Source of the DNA: an uncultured Collinsella sp.
GTDB lineage: Bacteria; Actinomycetota; Coriobacteriia; Coriobacteriales; Coriobacteriaceae
Reading direction: 5' to 3'
Assembly (NCBI GenBank): GCA_902496005.1
Contig: CABUZI010000058.1
Coordinates: forward strand, 1-10,374
DNA: 10,374 nucleotides
The position numbers were made by a program, and so were the translations under genes. Below, piece by piece: positions 7,102 through 10,374 of the stretch. Position 1 is the stretch's first letter, and every line of letters begins with the position of its first letter. The notes beneath the pieces were generated by a model. That model was not told the DNA's origin. It worked only from the letters and a program-made list of their open reading frames with translations, and made no database searches.

Positions 7102-7974
7102 ATGCGCGTCGACGAGGTTTTTAAGCAGGCAGCATCCCAGGGCACCGCGCCCGTTTCGTTTGAGATGTTCCCGCCCAAGGGCGAGCTCACCCTCGACACG
7201 GCTCGCGAAGTGGCAGGCAATCTGTGCAAGCTTTCGCCGAGCTTTGTCTCGGTCACCTGCTCGGCCGGCGGCTCGGGCAACGGTGCCACCACCGCCCCCA
7301 TCGCGCATATGATTTCGAGCGAATTCGACACGCCCTCGGTGGCACACCTCACCTGCGTGGGCCGCACCCACGCCGACATCGCCGCCAAGATCGACGAGTA
7401 TCGCACCGCCGGCGTTGAAAACATCCTGGCCCTGCGTGGCGATCTCCCTGCCGGCGCGACCGAGGACGACAAGCCCGCCTCCGACTACGCCTACGCCCGC
7501 GACCTCATCCCCGAGCTCGTCGACGCCGGCTTTTGCGTGGGCGCCGCAGCCTACCCCGAGGGCCACATTGCCTGTGTGGATCTCAACCTCTCGGTCGAAC
7601 ACCTCAAGCAAAAACAGGACGCCGGCGCGAGCTTCTTTGTGACACAGCTCTTCTTTGATAACGAGTGCTTCTACCGTTTTCGCGAGCTTGCCGACAAGGC
7701 CGGTATCACCGTGCCCATTACCGCGGGCATCATGCCGTTTATGGGCAAGTCGCAGATCAGCCGCATGGTCTTTATGTGCGGCGCGTCGCTGCCCTCCCCC
7801 GTCATCAAGATTCTCGCCAAGTACGAGAACGACCCCGAGAGCCTGCAGGCAGCCGGTGTAGATTATGCCGCCCGCCAGCTTTGCGACCTCAAGGAGCACG
7901 GCGCCGACGGCCTGCACCTGTACACTATGAACCGTCCTGCGATCGCCGCGACCATTATGGAGCGCCTGGGGTAA
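7102..7974 (+). CDS. metF: 5,10-methylenetetrahydrofolate reductase
   Basis: A 290-residue cytoplasmic flavoenzyme that reduces 5,10-methylene-THF to 5-methyl-THF, the methyl donor for methionine synthase. The start is the ATG at 7102 with AGAGGAG (7089-7095) six bases upstream; the frame is open further upstream but that part has no ribosome binding site or family similarity. Family features are SFEMFPPKGE (19-28), with Glu21 matching the catalytic glutamate of the E. coli enzyme, SVTCSAGGSG (50-59), ALRGD (110-114), YPEGH (151-155), and FFVTQLFFD (178-186) followed by PITAGIMPF (205-213), in the order expected for the TIM barrel. Length is typical for bacterial MetF. It heads a tight operon; its TAA overlaps the next ATG by one base (TAATG). 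No activity-destroying change is seen. Confidence 0.97.
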   Translation: MRVDEVFKQAASQGTAPVSFEMFPPKGELTLDTAREVAGNLCKLSPSFVSVTCSAGGSGNGATTAPIAHMISSEFDTPSVAHLTCVGRTHADIAAKIDEYRTAGVENILALRGDLPAGATEDDKPASDYAYARDLIPELVDAGFCVGAAAYPEGHIACVDLNLSVEHLKQKQDAGASFFVTQLFFDNECFYRFRELADKAGITVPITAGIMPFMGKSQISRMVFMCGASLPSPVIKILAKYENDPESLQAAGVDYAARQLCDLKEHGADGLHLYTMNRPAIAATIMERLG

Positions 7975-8762
7975 TGGAAAAACCGCACATCGATACAACC
8001 GCTGTCGAAGTGCCGGCCGACCTTGCGTCGCCGGCGCTTTACCGTGTCGATGCTGCGCACCATCCCCGTGTCGACCGTGCCGAGATGCTGCGGTATCTGG
8101 GTTACGGCGGCCAGCAGATTGAACCCGAGCTGTCACGACGTATTGAGCTTGTGGTCGAGCGTCTGGAACTTGACATTGAGCCCCGTGGCGTGCGCCGCGT
8201 GTTTGCCGTCGATGCCACGGGCGTGGACGAACAAAGTGAGCCTTGCATTCACTTGGTCGGCACCAACGTTGAGCTGCGAGGTCGCGATATCTATCGACAT
8301 CTCAAAGATGCCCGCTTTGCCGCGCTCATGGCATGCACCCTCGGCATGGACGCCGAGCGTCGCCTGCGCACCACGGGAGCCCAACATCCCCTGGAGGGCG
8401 CCGTGCTCGACGCCGCGTGCTCCGCTTACGTGGAAGCCGCCGTTGAGCAAATGGACCAGCAGGTCAAGACGGACGCCGCAGCACACGGACTCGCCGGCAA
8501 CTGGCGCTTTAGTCCCGGCTACGGCGACTGCCCGCTCTCGGCCCAGCGCTCGATCGTCAATGCGCTCAACGCCACGCGGCTCATCGGCCTGACCGTCACA
8601 CCCACCAGCCTGCTCATGCCCACCAAAAGCGTGACCGCGGTGATCGGTCTGTTTGACGGCGAGGTCCACGACGCCCAGACCCGCCCCACCTGCAATATCT
8701 GCCGCATGCGCGAGAGCTGTCGCTTCCGCGCCGCCCACACCACCTGCTATTCCAGCCATTAG
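7974..8762 (+). CDS. Stand-alone methionine synthase activation domain protein (B12-dependent MetH reactivation)
   Basis: A 262-residue protein starting at the ATG that shares its A with the metF stop. The Shine-Dalgarno is weak (GGAG at 7959-7962), so translation is probably coupled to metF. The frame is open further upstream, inside metF, but that part is an out-of-frame shadow. In E. coli MetH the C-terminal domain binds SAM and flavodoxin-delivered electrons to re-methylate inactive cob(II)alamin. This protein corresponds to that domain: an N-terminal helical part (MLRYLGYGGQQIEPEL, 38-53), a central alpha-beta part, and the conserved PGYGDCPLSAQ (181-191), equivalent to the Gly-Tyr-x-x-Cys-Pro loop that contacts SAM. 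The C-terminus has Cys240, Cys243, Cys249 and Cys258, which might bind a metal or cluster (inference). Its position just before metH supports the role. It acts in trans on the MetH encoded next to it. Confidence 0.9.
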   Translation: MEKPHIDTTAVEVPADLASPALYRVDAAHHPRVDRAEMLRYLGYGGQQIEPELSRRIELVVERLELDIEPRGVRRVFAVDATGVDEQSEPCIHLVGTNVELRGRDIYRHLKDARFAALMACTLGMDAERRLRTTGAQHPLEGAVLDAACSAYVEAAVEQMDQQVKTDAAAHGLAGNWRFSPGYGDCPLSAQRSIVNALNATRLIGLTVTPTSLLMPTKSVTAVIGLFDGEVHDAQTRPTCNICRMRESCRFRAAHTTCYSSH

Positions 8763-8771
8763 GAGCCCCCG

Positions 8772-10374
8772 ATGTTTACTCCGCTTATCACTCATGATTC
8801 TGACGGCACTGCATTGGCGGCACCCGTTGATGCCGCACGTCGCAACGGTGCCACGTACAAGACGCGCACGATCGACGATCTGCGCATTAAGGACGATCGC
8901 CTGCGTGCGGCCATCGAGGGCACGGGACACCTGCTGTTCGACGGCGGCATGGGCACCATGTTGCAGGCCGCTGGCATGAAGGCGGGCGCCTTGCCCGAGC
9001 TGCTCAACTTTGATGAGCCCCAGGTTATCACCGATATCCAACGTCAATATGTCGAGGCCGGCTGCGACGTGATCACCGCCAACACCTTTGGCGCCAATGC
9101 CCACAAGCTCGACGGCGCCGCCACCGTGGCAGATGTCTTTGCCGCCGCTGTCGCCTGCGCCCGCGCGGCTGGTGCCCGCTACGTCGCCGGTGACATCGGC
9201 CCCATCGGCGCACTGCTTCGTCCCTTAGGCACCCTCAGCTTCGACGAGGCCTATGACCTCTTTGCCGAGGAAGTGCGCGCCGGCGTCGCCGCGGGCGTGG
9301 ACCTCTTTATTATCGAGACCATGACCGACCTGGCCGAGATCAAGGCGGCGGTCCTCGCCTGCCGCGAGAACTCCGACCTGCCCGTCTTTGCCACCATGAC
9401 CTTTGAGGAAGACGGCCGTACCTTCCTGGGCACGAGTCCCGAGGTCGCCGCCATCACGCTCGATGCCATCGGCGCCGACGTTTTGGGCATCAACTGCAGC
9501 CAGGGACCGGCCGAGCTACGAGGACTCGCCGCACGTATGCTCACCGTTACCGATAAGCCCATTATGGTGCAGGCCAACGCGGGACTCCCCCATGTGGACG
9601 ACGACGGCAACACCGTCTTTGATATCCAAGCCCCCGAATACGCCGAGGCCGTCGCCGGCATGATCGCCGACGGCGTGAGCGTCGTGGGCGGCTGCTGCGG
9701 CACCACGCCGGCGCACATGGCGGCCCTGCGCACGCTTATCGACAACCACACGCCCAGCCCGCGCCGCCGCAAGCCCAGCATGTCGGTCACGAGCGCCCAA
9801 ACGGTCGTGGACCTTCCCTGCGACGGCCACAAGATCGCCGTCATCGGCGAGCGCATCAACCCCACCGGCAAAAAGCGCCTGCAGCAGGCCCTGCGCGACG
9901 GCGACCTGGACTACGTTGTGAGCCAGGGCATCAGCCAGCAGGAACAGGGCGCCGACATTCTGGACGTCAACGTGGGCCTGCCCGAGATCGACGAGGTCAA
10001 GATCATCCAACAGGCGACCGAACAGCTCCAGGGCTCCACGCTGCTGCCGCTGCAGATCGACTCCACCGACCCCGCAGCCGTCGAGGCCGCCGTGCGCCGC
10101 TACGCCGGCAAGCCCATCATCAACTCGGTCAATGGCAAGCAGCAGATCATGGATGAGATCTTTCCGCTGGTCGCCCACTACGGCACCAACGTTGTCGGCC
10201 TTACGCTCGACGAAGGCGGCATCCCCGATACCGCCGAGGCCCGCTTCGCCATCGCCGAGCGCATCGTGGCCGAGGCCGCCCGCTACGGCATCGGCCCGGA
10301 CCGCATCCTCATCGACTGTCTGGTCATGACCGCCTCGACCAATCAACGCCAGGCCGAGCAGATCCTGCGCGCCA
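8772..10374 (+). CDS. metH: Cobalamin-dependent methionine synthase, N-terminal part (3' end outside the window)
   Basis: The frame opens at the ATG at 8772 (GGAG at 8762-8765, nine bases after the preceding stop) and stays open to the window end, giving 534 residues. MetH moves a methyl group from 5-methyl-THF through cobalamin to homocysteine. Residues about 50-325 are the homocysteine S-methyltransferase barrel: HLLFDGGMGTML (53-64), and zinc ligands Cys242 (GINCSQGP) and Cys308-Cys309 (GGCCGTTP). Residues about 354-534 are the pterin-binding barrel: IGERINPTGKK (358-368), ILDVNVGLPEIDE (396-408), LPLQIDST (425-432) and KPIINSVNGK (447-456). The cobalamin-binding domains must lie beyond the window. 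Because the activation domain is encoded separately upstream, this MetH probably ends after the B12 domain. About 50 residues precede the barrel, longer than usual. Shared operon with metF. Confidence 0.96.
   Translation, partial: MFTPLITHDSDGTALAAPVDAARRNGATYKTRTIDDLRIKDDRLRAAIEGTGHLLFDGGMGTMLQAAGMKAGALPELLNFDEPQVITDIQRQYVEAGCDVITANTFGANAHKLDGAATVADVFAAAVACARAAGARYVAGDIGPIGALLRPLGTLSFDEAYDLFAEEVRAGVAAGVDLFIIETMTDLAEIKAAVLACRENSDLPVFATMTFEEDGRTFLGTSPEVAAITLDAIGADVLGINCSQGPAELRGLAARMLTVTDKPIMVQANAGLPHVDDDGNTVFDIQAPEYAEAVAGMIADGVSVVGGCCGTTPAHMAALRTLIDNHTPSPRRRKPSMSVTSAQTVVDLPCDGHKIAVIGERINPTGKKRLQQALRDGDLDYVVSQGISQQEQGADILDVNVGLPEIDEVKIIQQATEQLQGSTLLPLQIDSTDPAAVEAAVRRYAGKPIINSVNGKQQIMDEIFPLVAHYGTNVVGLTLDEGGIPDTAEARFAIAERIVAEAARYGIGPDRILIDCLVMTASTNQRQAEQILRA

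Noticed and set aside
7665..7973. A 103-codon upstream extension of the activation-protein frame within metF
   Set aside because: It lies out of frame inside metF and its translation is arginine-rich nonsense. Family-like sequence starts right after the ATG at 7974.

Overview
The window looks like chromosomal DNA of a GC-rich Actinomycetota gut anaerobe, most likely a Collinsella-like member of the Coriobacteriia. The reasons are the strong preference for G/C-ending codons, a type III glutamine synthetase, a MurT/GatD peptidoglycan amidation enzyme, and a methionine synthase whose reactivation domain is a separate gene. The genus is inferred from recognition; no database search was possible.

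Bases 1-3776 are a plus-strand run. It holds the 3' end of an unrecognised helical-repeat-type gene, a second unrecognised TPR-like gene coupled to it by a TAATG stop/start, and one long ORF that joins MurT (Mur-ligase-like, with a zinc ribbon) to GatD (class I glutamine amidotransferase). A strong intrinsic terminator closes the run.

Bases 3822-4587 carry no protein gene. They contain a tRNA-Glu(UUC) gene with its own promoter and terminator. A 96-bp unit (tRNA 3' end, terminator, antisense T-arm-like segment) is then repeated 188 bp downstream. Next comes an AT-rich 229-bp element with about 39-bp imperfect terminal inverted repeats, which resembles a MITE. Last is the minus-strand terminator of glnA.

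Bases 4588-6675 (minus) encode glutamine synthetase III, convergent with the tRNA. A 426-bp intergenic region (6676-7101) separates it from a divergent plus-strand operon. This region holds several palindromes, including two near the glnA promoter that resemble nitrogen-regulator sites.

Bases 7102-10374 (plus) are a compact methyl-cycle operon. It runs metF (5,10-methylene-THF reductase), a stand-alone cobalamin-dependent methionine synthase activation protein, and metH, which is cut by the window end after its homocysteine-binding domain and most of its folate-binding domain. MetF supplies 5-methyl-THF, MetH transfers the methyl group to homocysteine, and the activation protein would rescue oxidised cobalamin using SAM. 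The best leads are the MurT-GatD fusion, the inverted-repeat element, the duplicated tRNA tail and the glnA upstream palindromes.
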